Assembly: GCA_022773585.1 (NCBI GenBank)
Contig: JALEZZ010000038.1
Location: 1 to 41,546 of the forward strand
DNA length: 41,546 nucleotides
DNA from: Selenomonas sp.
Lineage (GTDB): Bacteria; Bacillota; Negativicutes; Selenomonadales; Selenomonadaceae
Direction: 5' to 3'
Position numbers and translations under genes: made by a program. The notes under the pieces are model-generated. The model saw nothing but the letters and a program-made list of their open reading frames with translations, was not told where the DNA came from and made no database searches. Each line of letters begins with the position of its first letter. The first letter of the stretch is position 1. Shown here piece after piece: positions 1 through 8,846 of the stretch.

Positions 1-104
1 AAGAGTCTGCGAAGCCCGCATAAGCTACAATCATGCATTCCATATGACGTGCTTGTGAGACTCCCTCCGCCCTTCGGGCACCTCCCTCTGAGAGGGAGGC
101 TTTC
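1..104. repeat. Right half of a palindromic intergenic repeat (truncated by window start)
   Basis: This stretch matches the right half of the element at 28484-28679: GCCCGC(G/A)TAAG, CAATCATGCATT, then CTTGTGAGACTCCCTCCGCC and the hairpin CCTCCCTCT-G-AGAGGGAGG at 81-99. The left half would lie before position 1. A further degenerate unit (GCCTCCCAGAGGGGGCC, about 132-150) follows. No coding sequence is supported in 1-295. Confidence 0.8.
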
Positions 105-194
105 AAATTCGATGTGTTCCTGCTTAACTTAATGACATTGCCTCCCAGAGGGGGCCAGGGTGGGAGCGAAAAGTGAATAGAATTCAGTATTTAT

Positions 195-219
195 GCGGCC
201 TCAAGCCGCTTTTCTTTTC
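195..219 (+). terminator. Short rho-independent terminator-like hairpin
   Basis: GCGGC-ctcaa-GCCGC is followed by a T-rich tail (TTTTCTTTTCTT). It lies directly upstream of the fumarase promoter and probably insulates it from transcription entering the window. The stem is only five pairs, so strength is uncertain. Confidence 0.5.
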
Positions 220-248
220 TTGAATACCGCGATGAATTGTGATAGAAT
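220..248 (+). promoter_or_regulatory. Sigma-A-type promoter of the fumarase/fumarate reductase operon
   Basis: TTGAAT (-35), a 17-nt spacer and TAGAAT (-10) lie about 45 nt before the fumarase start. Spacing is ideal and each box differs from consensus at one position. Confidence 0.75.
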
Positions 249-295
249 TACGGTACGAGCGTATGTAATTTAGTATGAAAGTGGGAGGGATTACT

Positions 296-1138
296 TTGCG
301 AGAACTCGACGCAAAAACAATCACCGAAAACGTAGCCCAGATGTGCAAGGAAGCTGCCTACTACCTTCCTGAGGACGTCTACCAGGCGCTCAAGAAAGGC
401 CGCGAGACGGAGAAGTCTCCGGCAGGCCAGAACGTGCTTGACCAGATTATCAAGAACGCGGAAATCGCGAAGGCGGAGGATCGTCCTTACTGTCAGGATA
501 CGGGCATGACGATCGTCTTCCTCGAGCTCGGCCAGGATCTCCATATCGTCGGCGGCGACCTCGAGCAGGCGGTCAATGACGGCATCGCGAAAGGCTATAC
601 GGAGGGGTATCTCCGCAAGTCCGTCGTCAGCGAGCCGCTCTTCAACCGCGTGAACACGCAGAACAACACGCCGGGTGTCATCTACACGAAGATCGTGCCG
701 GGCGACAAGCTCAAGATCACGGTCGAGCCGAAAGGCTTCGGTTCGGAGAACAAGGGCGGCGTCAAGATGCTCGTGCCGGCGGACGGTGTCGAAGGCGTCA
801 AGAAGGCCGTCATGGACATCATCCTCCATGCGAGCATGAATCCCTGCCCGCCGACGGTCATCGGCGTCGGCATCGGCGGCACGATGGACAAGGCCTGCCT
901 CTACAGCAAGGTCGCTCTCACGCGCTCGGTCGACAGCCACAACCCCATGCCGGAATACGCAAAGCTCGAAGATGAGCTCCTCGACCTCATCAATCAGACG
1001 GGCATCGGCCCGCAGCTCGGCGGTTCGACGACGTGCCTCGGCGTCAACATCGAGTGGGGCCCGACGCACATCGCCGGCCTCCCGGTCGCCGTCACGATCT
1101 GCTGCCACGCCTGCCGTCACAAGACGCGCACGCTGTGA
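296..1138 (+). CDS. Fumarate hydratase, class I (Fe-S), alpha subunit
   Basis: This is the N-terminal, cluster-binding half of a two-subunit class I fumarase, which interconverts malate and fumarate in the cytoplasm. The three cysteines expected to hold the [4Fe-4S] cluster are visible: C66 in CQDTG, C184 in NPCPPT and C247 in GGSTTCLG. Length (280 aa) is normal for the family. I chose the TTG start because GGGAGGG lies six bases upstream and the protein then begins MRELDAKTITENV, the usual start of this family. An in-frame ATG at 275 has no ribosome-binding site. The beta subunit follows after 33 nt and the fumarate reductase genes after that, so the enzyme probably supplies fumarate for anaerobic respiration. 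The related family is L-tartrate dehydratase, but the context favours fumarase. Confidence 0.93.
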   Translation: MRELDAKTITENVAQMCKEAAYYLPEDVYQALKKGRETEKSPAGQNVLDQIIKNAEIAKAEDRPYCQDTGMTIVFLELGQDLHIVGGDLEQAVNDGIAKGYTEGYLRKSVVSEPLFNRVNTQNNTPGVIYTKIVPGDKLKITVEPKGFGSENKGGVKMLVPADGVEGVKKAVMDIILHASMNPCPPTVIGVGIGGTMDKACLYSKVALTRSVDSHNPMPEYAKLEDELLDLINQTGIGPQLGGSTTCLGVNIEWGPTHIAGLPVAVTICCHACRHKTRTL

Positions 1139-1171
1139 TCTGTGGTATTTGAGGAAACAGGAGGAACCATC

Positions 1172-1738
1172 ATGGCAGAACCTATCAAGATCCATACTCC
1201 TTTCACCGAGGAGATGTCGAAGAAATTCCATATCGGCGACGCAGTCCTCATCACGGGCGAGATTTATGCCGCTCGTGATGCCGCGCACAAGAAGATGTGC
1301 GAGGCGCTCGCAAAGGGCGAGAAGCTCCCAATCGACTGGCACGACAAGATGGTCTATTATCTCGGGCCCACGCCGGCAAAACCGGGCGATCCGATCGGCT
1401 CTTGCGGCCCGACGACCTCCGGCCGCATGGACGCCTACACGCCGACGATGCTCGACCAGGGCATCAAGGGCATGATCGGCAAGGGCTCCCGTTCGAAGGA
1501 AGTCATCGAGTCGATGAAGAAGAACCATGTCACGTATTTCGCAGCTGTCGGCGGCGCCGCTGCCCTCATCGCGAAGTCGGTCAAGAAGTATGAAGTTCTT
1601 GCGTATCCGGAGCTCGGCCCGGAGGCACTTGCGCGCCTGACGGTCGAGGATTTCCCGGCCATCTGCGTCATTGACTGCGAGGGCAACAGCCTCTACGAAG
1701 TCAACCAGGAGAAATATCGTACGCTGAAAGGCTACTGA
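1172..1738 (+). CDS. Fumarate hydratase, class I, beta subunit
   Basis: This is the C-terminal (swivelling, beta) subunit of the Fe-S fumarase and pairs with the product of the gene just upstream. The 188-aa protein shows the family landmarks GDAVLITGEIYAARDAAHKK near the N-terminus, LGPTPAKPGDPIGSCGPTTS in the middle and FAAVGGAAAL toward the end. The ATG is preceded by AGGAGG with eight bases of spacing; the reading frame is open further upstream but contains no better start. It is co-transcribed with the alpha subunit. A strong stem-loop separates it from sdhC. Confidence 0.93.
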   Translation: MAEPIKIHTPFTEEMSKKFHIGDAVLITGEIYAARDAAHKKMCEALAKGEKLPIDWHDKMVYYLGPTPAKPGDPIGSCGPTTSGRMDAYTPTMLDQGIKGMIGKGSRSKEVIESMKKNHVTYFAAVGGAAALIAKSVKKYEVLAYPELGPEALARLTVEDFPAICVIDCEGNSLYEVNQEKYRTLKGY

Positions 1739-1754
1739 TATATTGGGAATACGG

Positions 1755-1784
1755 CTTGTCGTGAACACAGGCGTTCACGACAAG
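1755..1784 (+). other. Intercistronic 12-bp stem-loop
   Basis: CTTGTCGTGAAC and GTTCACGACAAG form a perfect 12-bp stem with a 6-nt loop between the fumarase beta gene and sdhC. Only three T residues follow, so it may be a partial terminator or an mRNA-stabilising hairpin that sets the ratio of fumarase to reductase. Confidence 0.7.
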
Positions 1785-1812
1785 TTTCCCGGGAAATTAT
1801 AGGAGGTATAGA

Positions 1813-2436
1813 ATGTATAACGTAACTTTTTACCTGCGTCGCCTGCATTCGCTCGTCGGCCTGCTGGTTCTCGGCATCGTCATCCTCGAGCATGTCATGA
1901 CGAATGCGTCGTCGCTCGGCGGCCCGGAGGCCATGAACAGCGGCCTCGCGATGATGGAAATGATCCCGAAACCGATCTTCTACGGCCTTGAAATCTTCGG
2001 CATCGCCATCCCGCTGCTGTTCCATGCCATCTATGGCATCTACATCGCCCTCCAGGCGAACAACAACCCCGGCCGCTTCGGCTACATGCGCAACTGGATG
2101 TTCACGCTCCAGCGCTGGACGGCATGGTACCTCGTACCGTTCCTCATCTGGCATATCTTCTATCTCCGCATCTACACGAAGGGCATCTGCGGCGTCCCGA
2201 TGAGCTATGAGCTCCTCGACAGCTATTTCACGAACCCGATCGTCGTTGTTCTCTACACGCTCGGCATGCTCGCAGCGCTGTTCCATTTCTGCAACGGCAT
2301 CACGACGTTCTGCATGACGTGGGGCATCGCGAAAGGCCCGCGCGTCCAGAGCGTTGTCAGCGTCCTCTCGATGCTGCTCTTCCTCGCGTTCGCGCTCGTG
2401 ACGGTCGCTTTCATGGCACACTACGTGCTGTTCTGA
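1813..2436 (+). CDS. sdhC: Succinate dehydrogenase/fumarate reductase cytochrome b subunit (di-haem)
   Basis: This is the membrane anchor of the complex, passing electrons between menaquinone and the iron-sulfur subunit. The 207-aa protein has five hydrophobic spans. Histidines at 12, 27, 71, 114 and 158 match the spacing seen in the Bacillus subtilis/Wolinella cytochrome b558 type, in which four of them bind two b haems and the complex has no separate fourth subunit. A clear AGGAGG precedes the ATG. sdhA and sdhB follow in the order expected for this type. From the host's apparent fermentative lifestyle I infer that it works mainly as a menaquinol:fumarate reductase. Confidence 0.93.
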   Translation: MYNVTFYLRRLHSLVGLLVLGIVILEHVMTNASSLGGPEAMNSGLAMMEMIPKPIFYGLEIFGIAIPLLFHAIYGIYIALQANNNPGRFGYMRNWMFTLQRWTAWYLVPFLIWHIFYLRIYTKGICGVPMSYELLDSYFTNPIVVVLYTLGMLAALFHFCNGITTFCMTWGIAKGPRVQSVVSVLSMLLFLAFALVTVAFMAHYVLF

Positions 2437-2468
2437 GACGTCACTCGGTACTGAAAAGGAGATAAAGA

Positions 2469-4376
2469 ATGGCTAACAAACCAGAAAATAAGATCATCGT
2501 CGTCGGCGGCGGCCTCTCCGGCCTCATGGCGACGCTGAAAATCTGCGAAGGCGGCGGCAAGGTTGACCTGTTCAGCTATTGCCCGGTCAAGCGTTCGCAT
2601 TCCCTCTGCGCCCAGGGCGGCATCAACGCCTGCATGGACACGAAGGGCGAGCATGACTCCATCTACGAGCATTTCGATGACACGGTCTACGGCGGCGACT
2701 TCCTCGCTGACCAGCTCGCCGTCAAGGGCATGGTCGAAGCAGCTCCGAAGCTCATCAAGATGTTCGACCGCATGGGCGTGCCGTTCACGCGCACGGCAGA
2801 AGGCGTCCTCGACCTCCGCAATTTCGGCGGCCAGAAGAACAAGCGTACGTGCTTCGCAGGCTCCACGACGGGCCAGCAGCTCCTCTATGCTCTCGACGAG
2901 CAGGTCCGCCGCTGGGAAGTCAAGGGCGGCGTCAAGAAGTATGAGTTCTGGGAATTCATCCGCATCATCAAGAACAAGGATGGTGTCTGCCGCGGCATCG
3001 TCGCACAGAACATGAACTCCATGGAGATCGTTTCGTTCCCGGCTGACGTCGTCATCCTCGCAACGGGCGGCCCGGGTCAGGTCTATGGCCGTTGCACGGC
3101 TTCCACGATCTGCAACGGCTCCGCTGTTTCCTCCGTGTATCAGCAGGGCGCAGAGCTCGGCAACCCGGAGTTCCTCCAGATTCATCCGACGGCCATCCCG
3201 GGCTCCGACAAGAACCGCCTGATGTCCGAGGCGTGCCGCGGCGAAGGCGGCCGCGTCTGGGTCTATCGCAAGAACCCGCAGACGGGCGAAAAAGAGCGCT
3301 GGTACTTCCTCGAAGACATGTATCCGGCATACGGCAACCTCGTCCCGCGTGACGTCGCTTCCCGCGCCATCTACAAAGTCGTCGTCCACATGGGCCTCGG
3401 CATGCACAACCCGAACCGCGTCTACCTCGACCTCTCGCACATCCCGGCCGACTACCTCGAGCGCAAGCTCGGCGGCATCCTCGAGATGTATGATGACTTC
3501 GTCGGCAAAGACCCGCGCAAGGTCCCGATGGAGATCTTCCCGTCCATCCATTACTCCATGGGCGGCATCTGGGTCGATCGCGAGCATCACACGAACATCC
3601 CGGGCCTCATGGCATCCGGCGAGTGCGACTACCAGTATCATGGTGCGAACCGCCTCGGCGCGAACTCGCTGCTCTCCGCTGCTTACTCGGGCACGATTTC
3701 CGGCCCGGAGAGCCTGCGCCTCGCACGCTCCGGCAAGCTCGGCGATCCTCTGACGGATGCCGAGATGGAAGAAGCTCGCCAGCAGACGGTCGACGAGTTC
3801 GAGAAGATCCTCCAGATGAATGGCCCGGAGAATGCACATCAGCTGCATCATGAGCTCGGCGACATCATGTACAAGTACGTCTCCGTCGAGCGCGACAATG
3901 ACGGCCTCGCGGAGTGCGTCGAGGAACTCAAGAAGATCCTCAAGCGCTGGGACAACATCGGCATCACGGACCGCGGCCACTGGGCAAACCAGGAAGCGAT
4001 GTTCGTGCGCCAGCTGCGCAACATGATCATCTATGCGATGGCCATCACGCAGTCCGCTCTGCAGCGCGACGAGAGCCGCGGTGCGCATGCAAAGATCGTC
4101 CTCGAGTCCGACTACCAGAAGCTCGACGACGACCAGAAGGCAGCGCTCCAGAAGAAGTACGGCCAGTTCCACTTCGACAAGGAGACGGGCCGTGGCATGA
4201 CGGACGACGGCAACAACGACCTCGTCTTCTTCGAGCGCAACGACAAGCAGTTCATGCGCACGACGATCGTCACGTTCGACAAGGAGCATGAGGCTCCGGT
4301 CGTTTCCTACCGTGAGTTTGAGCACTCTCTTATCAAACCGCGTCTCCGTAACTACGCCGTGGCAAAGAAAGAGTAA
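2469..4376 (+). CDS. sdhA: Succinate dehydrogenase/fumarate reductase flavoprotein subunit
   Basis: This is the catalytic subunit that reduces fumarate to succinate, or the reverse, using covalently bound FAD. An N-terminal dinucleotide-binding motif (GGGLSG, 13-18) is followed by RSHSLCAQGGIN, whose H44 is the expected FAD attachment site. The active-site region HPTAIPGSDKNRLMSEACRG carries H239 and R257, the proposed substrate and proton-transfer residues, followed by GEGG. Length (635 aa) is typical of the Firmicute/epsilon-proteobacterial type. It sits between the cytochrome b and Fe-S genes with short gaps and its own AAGGAG. Sequence alone does not decide the physiological direction. 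Confidence 0.95.
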   Translation: MANKPENKIIVVGGGLSGLMATLKICEGGGKVDLFSYCPVKRSHSLCAQGGINACMDTKGEHDSIYEHFDDTVYGGDFLADQLAVKGMVEAAPKLIKMFDRMGVPFTRTAEGVLDLRNFGGQKNKRTCFAGSTTGQQLLYALDEQVRRWEVKGGVKKYEFWEFIRIIKNKDGVCRGIVAQNMNSMEIVSFPADVVILATGGPGQVYGRCTASTICNGSAVSSVYQQGAELGNPEFLQIHPTAIPGSDKNRLMSEACRGEGGRVWVYRKNPQTGEKERWYFLEDMYPAYGNLVPRDVASRAIYKVVVHMGLGMHNPNRVYLDLSHIPADYLERKLGGILEMYDDFVGKDPRKVPMEIFPSIHYSMGGIWVDREHHTNIPGLMASGECDYQYHGANRLGANSLLSAAYSGTISGPESLRLARSGKLGDPLTDAEMEEARQQTVDEFEKILQMNGPENAHQLHHELGDIMYKYVSVERDNDGLAECVEELKKILKRWDNIGITDRGHWANQEAMFVRQLRNMIIYAMAITQSALQRDESRGAHAKIVLESDYQKLDDDQKAALQKKYGQFHFDKETGRGMTDDGNNDLVFFERNDKQFMRTTIVTFDKEHEAPVVSYREFEHSLIKPRLRNYAVAKKE

Positions 4377-4394
4377 GAGGGAGGACATAAGAGA

Positions 4395-5150
4395 ATGGCA
4401 GAAGAACAGAAAAAAGTCAGATTCGTCATCGAGCGCCAGGACGGCCCGAACGACAAGCCGTACACGCAGGAGTTCGACGTGGACTACCGCCCCGGCCTCA
4501 ATGTCGTCGCCGCCCTCATGGAAATCCAGAAGCATCCGGTCACGGTCGATGGCAAGCGCGTCGCGCCGGTCACGTGGGAGTGCAACTGCCTCGAGAAGGT
4601 CTGCGGCGCCTGCATGATGGTCATCAACGGCAAAGCCCGCCAGGCTTGCTGCTCGCTCGTTGACAAGCTCGATCAGCCGATCCATCTCGCACCGGCACGC
4701 ACGTTCCCGGTCATCCGCGACCTCCTGATTGACCGCTCCGTCATGTTCGAGAGCCTCAAGCGCATCCAGGGCTGGGTCGAGATCGACGGCACGTGGGAAG
4801 TCAAGGACGCTCCGATCCAGAACCCGTACACGGCACAGACGGCATACGAGATTTCGCACTGCATGACGTGCGGCTGCTGCCTCGAGGCATGCCCGAACGT
4901 CGGCCCGCAGTCCGACTTCATCGGCCCGGCTCCGACGGTGCAGGCATATCTCTTCAACCTGCATCCGCTCGGAAAGTTCGATGCTCCGAAGCGCCTCAAC
5001 GCCCTCATGGGCAAAGGCGGCATCACGAGCTGCGGCAACAGCCAGAACTGCGTCGAGGTCTGCCCGAAGAACATCAAGCTGACGACGTACCTCGCCCAGC
5101 TGAACCGCGATGTCAACAAGCAGGCACTGCGCAATATCTTCAACCACTAA
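4395..5150 (+). CDS. sdhB: Succinate dehydrogenase/fumarate reductase iron-sulfur subunit
   Basis: This subunit carries electrons between the haem anchor and the flavoprotein through three iron-sulfur clusters. The N-terminal ferredoxin domain has C65, C70, C73 and C85 for [2Fe-2S]. The C-terminal domain has C156-x2-C159-x2-C162-x3-C166-P and C213/C219/C223 for the [4Fe-4S] and [3Fe-4S] clusters. All ligands are present, so the subunit looks functional. The protein is 251 aa with a GGGAGGA-type ribosome site, and it ends the operon just before a strong terminator. Confidence 0.95.
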   Translation: MAEEQKKVRFVIERQDGPNDKPYTQEFDVDYRPGLNVVAALMEIQKHPVTVDGKRVAPVTWECNCLEKVCGACMMVINGKARQACCSLVDKLDQPIHLAPARTFPVIRDLLIDRSVMFESLKRIQGWVEIDGTWEVKDAPIQNPYTAQTAYEISHCMTCGCCLEACPNVGPQSDFIGPAPTVQAYLFNLHPLGKFDAPKRLNALMGKGGITSCGNSQNCVEVCPKNIKLTTYLAQLNRDVNKQALRNIFNH

Positions 5151-5164
5151 GACATACCGCCTAG

Positions 5165-5201
5165 GGAGCGGCTGCACGATGTGCAGCCGCTCCTTTTTTT
5201 T
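5165..5201 (+). terminator. Strong rho-independent terminator after sdhB
   Basis: GGAGCGGCTGCAC and GTGCAGCCGCTCC form a perfect 13-bp stem with a GAT loop, followed by eight T residues. It ends the fumarase-reductase operon. Confidence 0.93.
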
Positions 5202-5210
5202 CGGGAAAAC

Positions 5211-5239
5211 TTGCCCCTCTTCCCCGATTGATATATGAT
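5211..5239 (+). promoter_or_regulatory. Sigma-A-type promoter for the 5279-8538 gene group
   Basis: TTGCCC, 17 nt, TATGAT, lying just after the sdhB terminator and 40 nt before the start of the small ORF. Confidence 0.65.
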
Positions 5240-5278
5240 AAGAGGAAAGAGTCTCTTTGCAGTTTGAAAGGAACCATT

Positions 5279-5500
5279 ATGAATCGTGAGCATCAGTATT
5301 ACAAGCTCAACCGCATTTTCAAAAAATCGTATCATGCACGCATCCGTGCGGGCGAGGATGCTGGCATCTATGAAACGTATCGCGAGATGAACGAGGCCAT
5401 CGTCGCGCTCTTTCATCATACGGGCCTGATCGGCGCTGCTGCTGCCGAGGCGCTCGGCCATCATCATGATCATGCGCATGATGATGCGGCGAAAGCGTGA
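5279..5500 (+). CDS. Small hypothetical protein with His/Asp-rich C-terminus
   Basis: I do not recognise this 73-aa protein. It is charged and soluble-looking, with a Lys/Arg/Tyr-rich N-terminal half (MNREHQYYKLNRIFKKSYH) and a tail with alternating His and Asp (GHHHDHAHDD) that could bind a metal ion. The ATG has GAAAGGA upstream with good spacing and a clear promoter 40 nt before. Its stop overlaps or touches the start of the c-di-GMP protein, so the two are probably translated together. Confidence 0.65.
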   Translation: MNREHQYYKLNRIFKKSYHARIRAGEDAGIYETYREMNEAIVALFHHTGLIGAAAAEALGHHHDHAHDDAAKA

Positions 5501-5505
5501 GCCGT

Positions 5506-7236
5506 ATGGGAAGACAGGCAAGAACCCAGGTGACGTCGGCTCTCCGGCGCTGCAAATACCTTTTCGACCTCGTCAAGCGCACGACGGATGAATACGTCCT
5601 CGTCATCGACATCGAGCGCAACGTCGCGCTGCTCTCGCCCAACCTCGTGCAGGACTTCGGCCTGCCCTCAGAAATCGTGGAAGATTTCCCGGGCCTCTGG
5701 ACGCCGCTCGTCCATCCCGAGGAGCGCGCGCAGTTCCGCACGTCGATCAATGCCGTCATGGACAAGCTCAACATCTTCGAGCACGCCATGGAGTACCGTG
5801 TGCGCGACCGCAAGGGCAACTATGTCTGGATCCGCTCGCGCGGCCGCGTCGGCGCCATGAATTCCGACGGCAGCCAGCCCATCTTCGTCAGCATGATCCA
5901 GCGCATGGGCCAGCGCAACCAGGCCGATGACGTGACGGGGCTGCTCAACAAGTACCAGTTCGAGCACAACATCAAGGTCGCGCTCTCGGCGTACCGCATC
6001 ACGGGCGTCGGCGGTGCCGTCATGGTTGTCGGCATCGACAATTTCAAGATCGTCAACGAGACGTTCAACCGCATGATGGGCGATGTCGTGCTGCGGAGCG
6101 TCGCACAGGCCATCGCGGAGCTGCTGCCCGAAGAGCTCACGCTGTTCAAGCTCGACGGCGACGAGTTCGGCATCATCTACCCCGAGGCGGACACGACAAC
6201 GATGACGACGCTCTACAGCGGCATCCAGAAAGCGCTGACGCGCCCCATCGATCTTGAAGGCCATCCGTATTTCTGCACGGTCTCGGCTGGCACGGCGTTC
6301 TACCCGCAGGCGGGCAAGGACTACCTCGTGCTGCACAAGCATGCCGAAGCGGCGATGGATCTCGCAAAGCGCGACGGCAAGAACCGCAACTGCATCTTTT
6401 CGCGCGACCAGTACAACCGCTGGGTGCGGTCGATTTCCATGCGCGACAGCCTGCGCGAGAGTGTCGAGCGCGGCTGCACGGACTTCAGCTTGTTCTACCA
6501 GCCGCAGGTCGAGGCGCATACGCGGGAGCTCATCGGCGCTGAGGCGCTACTCCGCTGGCGCGATCCGAAAGGGCGCATGGTTGCGCCGATGGAGTTCATC
6601 CCGCTCCTCGAGGAGACGAAGCTCATCCTGCCGGTCGGCAAGTGGATTTTCGAGACGGCGGCGCGGCAGTGTCTCGAATGGCGCAAACGCGTGCCGCATT
6701 TCCGCATGAGCATCAACATGAGCTACGAGCAGGTGCGCGATCTGTCATTCCGCGACTTCGTGCCGCAGTGCCTCGGCAAGCTCGGCCTGCCGGCGGACGC
6801 CATCACGCTCGAGCTCACGGAGAGCAAGATTGTCGCGGACTGGAACTTTGTCAACGAGCAGTTCGACGGCTACCGCGGGCAGGGCATCCGCATCGCGATG
6901 GATGATTTCGGCACGGGGTATTCGTCGCTCGCGTCGCTCAAGAACCTCTCGTGCGACATCGTCAAGATCGACCGCGAGTTCGTCAAGAACATCCTCGACA
7001 ATGATTTCGACAAGCAGCTCGTCTCAGCCGTCGTGGCGCTCTGCCACAGCATCGGCATCAAGGCGTGCATCGAGGGCGTCGAGGACGTGCCGGTCTACGA
7101 GCTGCTGCGCGACCTCTGCGGTGCCGACAGCATCCAGGGCTACCTCTTCGGGCGCCCGGAAATGCCGCACATCTTTGAAGAAAAATTTTTGGAACACTAT
7201 CAAGGAGAGCCATATGCCGAGAGAGAAGACCGCTGA
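5506..7236 (+). CDS. PAS-GGDEF-EAL protein, probable c-di-GMP phosphodiesterase
   Basis: Domains in order, numbered from the GTG at 5497: a PAS-like sensor (about 35-135), a GGDEF domain (143-300) and an EAL domain (315-570). The GGDEF signature reads DGDEF at 220-224, so cyclase activity is doubtful and the domain may be regulatory. The EAL domain keeps E349-[18 protein letters not shown] and KIDREFVKN, the metal and catalytic signatures of active phosphodiesterases. There is no transmembrane segment, so it is cytoplasmic. I prefer the ATG at 5506, with AAAG about 10 nt upstream; the GTG at 5497 overlaps the preceding stop. The 3' end overlaps queF by 23 nt. Likely output is motility or biofilm control, which is an inference. 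Confidence 0.88.
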   Translation: MGRQARTQVTSALRRCKYLFDLVKRTTDEYVLVIDIERNVALLSPNLVQDFGLPSEIVEDFPGLWTPLVHPEERAQFRTSINAVMDKLNIFEHAMEYRVRDRKGNYVWIRSRGRVGAMNSDGSQPIFVSMIQRMGQRNQADDVTGLLNKYQFEHNIKVALSAYRITGVGGAVMVVGIDNFKIVNETFNRMMGDVVLRSVAQAIAELLPEELTLFKLDGDEFGIIYPEADTTTMTTLYSGIQKALTRPIDLEGHPYFCTVSAGTAFYPQAGKDYLVLHKHAEAAMDLAKRDGKNRNCIFSRDQYNRWVRSISMRDSLRESVERGCTDFSLFYQPQVEAHTRELIGAEALLRWRDPKGRMVAPMEFIPLLEETKLILPVGKWIFETAARQCLEWRKRVPHFRMSINMSYEQVRDLSFRDFVPQCLGKLGLPADAITLELTESKIVADWNFVNEQFDGYRGQGIRIAMDDFGTGYSSLASLKNLSCDIVKIDREFVKNILDNDFDKQLVSAVVALCHSIGIKACIEGVEDVPVYELLRDLCGADSIQGYLFGRPEMPHIFEEKFLEHYQGEPYAEREDR

Positions 7237-7708
7237 GGACATCACGCTCCTCGGAAAAAAGAATGTTCACTATCACTATGACTACTGCCCGGAAATCCTC
7301 GAGACCTTCGAGAACCGGCACAAGGAGAACGACTACTGGGTCAAGTTCAACTGCCCGGAATTCACGGCACTCTGCCCGATCACGGGGCAGCCGGACTATG
7401 CGACGATCTATATCTCGTATGTGCCGGACGAGCGCATGGTCGAGTCAAAATCGCTGAAGCTCTACCTCGTGAGCTTCCGCAATCATGGCGATTTCCATGA
7501 GGATGTTGTCAATGTCATCATGAAAGATCTCGTGAAGCTCATGGATCCGAAGTACATCGAGGTCTGGGGCAAGTTCCTGCCGCGCGGCGGCATCTCCATC
7601 GACCCGTGGGCGAACTATGGCCGGCCGGGCACGAAATATGAAAAGCTCGCCGAGCACCGCTTCATCGAGCACGACATGGTCGCGATGGACAAGGTGGACA
7701 ACCGATGA
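7214..7708 (+). CDS. queF: NADPH-dependent preQ0 reductase (7-cyano-7-deazaguanine reductase)
   Basis: QueF reduces preQ0 to preQ1 in the synthesis of queuosine for tRNA. The 164-aa protein is the short (unimodular) type. Catalytic C54 in [12 protein letters not shown] and D61 are present, as are ESKSLKLYL (77-85), the NADPH-side motif, and the H95/E96 pair in FHED that binds substrate. The start ATG follows AAGGAGAG inside the end of the EAL gene, and the stop overlaps the next gene as ATGA, so translation is coupled. No other queuosine gene and no preQ1 riboswitch is seen here. Confidence 0.95.
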   Translation: MPREKTAEDITLLGKKNVHYHYDYCPEILETFENRHKENDYWVKFNCPEFTALCPITGQPDYATIYISYVPDERMVESKSLKLYLVSFRNHGDFHEDVVNVIMKDLVKLMDPKYIEVWGKFLPRGGISIDPWANYGRPGTKYEKLAEHRFIEHDMVAMDKVDNR

Positions 7709-8538
7709 GCGGCGCAAAGCGGCAGAAGCGTGTCGCGCTCATCAACGACATCACGGGGTTCGGCCGCTGTTCCGTCGCTGTCGAGCTGCCGCTGATTTCG
7801 GCGCTCAAAGTGCAGGCGTGCGCGCTGCCGACGGCCATTCTCTCGTGCCATACGGGCTTTCCGACGCACTACCTTGACGACTATACGGGCCGCATGCGCC
7901 CATACATGGAGGATTGGCAGAAAAACGGCGTCCAGTTCGACGGCATCGCGACGGGATTCCTCGGCTCGGCCGAACAGATTGCCATCGTGCAGGATTTCAT
8001 CCGCGCGTTCAAGCAGCCTGGTACGCGCGTCATGGTCGATCCCGTCATGGGCGATTATGGAAAGCTCTACGCGTCGTACACGGACGAGATGTGCGAAAAA
8101 ATGAAAGGCCTGCTCGGCCTCGCTGACATCGTCACGCCGAACCTCACGGAAGCCTGCCGTCTGCTCGACCGCGCGTATCCGAAGGACGGCAAGGTCGACG
8201 AGGGAGAACTCGAATACATGGCGGCGGAGCTCTCCGACCGCGGCCCGTCGCAAGTCGTCATCACAGGGCTCAGCGAGGGCGACACCATCGAGAACTTCAT
8301 CTATGAGGCCGGCCGCGGCACGATGCTGCGCGAAAAGAAAATCGGCGGCGACCGCAGCGGCAGCGGCGACGCCTTCGCCGCCATCGTCATCGCGAGCCTC
8401 GTGCGCGGAGAAAACCTGACCGACGCTGTCAAGAAAGCGGCAGATTTCATCAGCAAGTGCCTGAAGTATGCCGTCGAGCTTGATCTGCCGTGGAACTATG
8501 GATTGCCGTTTGAAGAATATCTGACGGAACTGAAGTGA
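7705..8538 (+). CDS. Pyridoxamine/pyridoxal kinase (PdxK/PdxY-like ribokinase fold)
   Basis: This cytoplasmic kinase phosphorylates B6 vitamers to PLP or its precursors. The 277-aa protein shows the PfkB/ribokinase features of this group: [11 protein letters not shown] near the N-terminus, [17 protein letters not shown] (111-122), TPNLTEA and the anion-hole/catalytic motif GSGDAF with D222. It overlaps queF by ATGA. It may also act on hydroxymethylpyrimidine, as some relatives do, but the GFGRC motif fits pyridoxamine kinase better. PLP enzymes encoded nearby (GabT, Alr) would use its product, though they are not in the same operon. Confidence 0.88.
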   Translation: MSGAKRQKRVALINDITGFGRCSVAVELPLISALKVQACALPTAILSCHTGFPTHYLDDYTGRMRPYMEDWQKNGVQFDGIATGFLGSAEQIAIVQDFIRAFKQPGTRVMVDPVMGDYGKLYASYTDEMCEKMKGLLGLADIVTPNLTEACRLLDRAYPKDGKVDEGELEYMAAELSDRGPSQVVITGLSEGDTIENFIYEAGRGTMLREKKIGGDRSGSGDAFAAIVIASLVRGENLTDAVKKAADFISKCLKYAVELDLPWNYGLPFEEYLTELK

Positions 8539-8587
8539 AAAGAAATATTCGAACCTTCGCAGAGAAGTGTCGTGCGATTTGCTAGTT

Positions 8588-8767
8588 CCTACCTCCGACA
8601 CTCCCCCAGTCGCCTATCGGCGACAGCCCCCTCTGGGAAGGGGCCTTCTGTAGAAGCATCGTTCAGCAATTTTTGTTCGGTCTTTGTTGTCGAACGTTTC
8701 TTATACTGCAGCCCCCTTCACAGAGGGGGGAGGGCCGCGTGAGCGGCGGGGGAGTGTCGAAGGTAGG
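8588..8767. repeat. Palindromic intergenic repeat, GTGTCGAAGGTA subtype
   Basis: Two hairpin-bearing units lie head to head. The left end, CCTACCTCCGACACTCCCCC, is the near-perfect reverse complement of the right end, GGGGGAGTGTCGAAGGTAGG. The 60-bp centre is also imperfectly palindromic (CGTTC...GAACG). It fills most of the 308-bp gap between the B6 kinase and the radical SAM gene; no gene is seen in that gap. Confidence 0.85.
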
Positions 8768-8846
8768 TCGTTTCAATCCATGCGATTGCATCCTGCGAAG
8801 GTTCTCTCAACCATTTTACCTACCACACAAAAGGAGAGACCACATC

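Noticed and set aside
248..1768. 506-aa open frame on the minus strand opposite the fumarase genes
   Set aside because: Antisense shadow. Strong GC-rich codon bias leaves the opposite strand free of stops; the translation is Arg/Asp/Leu/His-rich with no domain, and the plus strand encodes clear enzymes.
2421..5177. 918-aa open frame on the minus strand opposite sdhA/sdhB
   Set aside because: Same antisense artefact; it spans the terminator and two unambiguous genes.
7100..7240. PreQ1 riboswitch before queF
   Set aside because: queF starts inside the end of the EAL gene, and no leader or preQ1 aptamer-like pseudoknot is visible.
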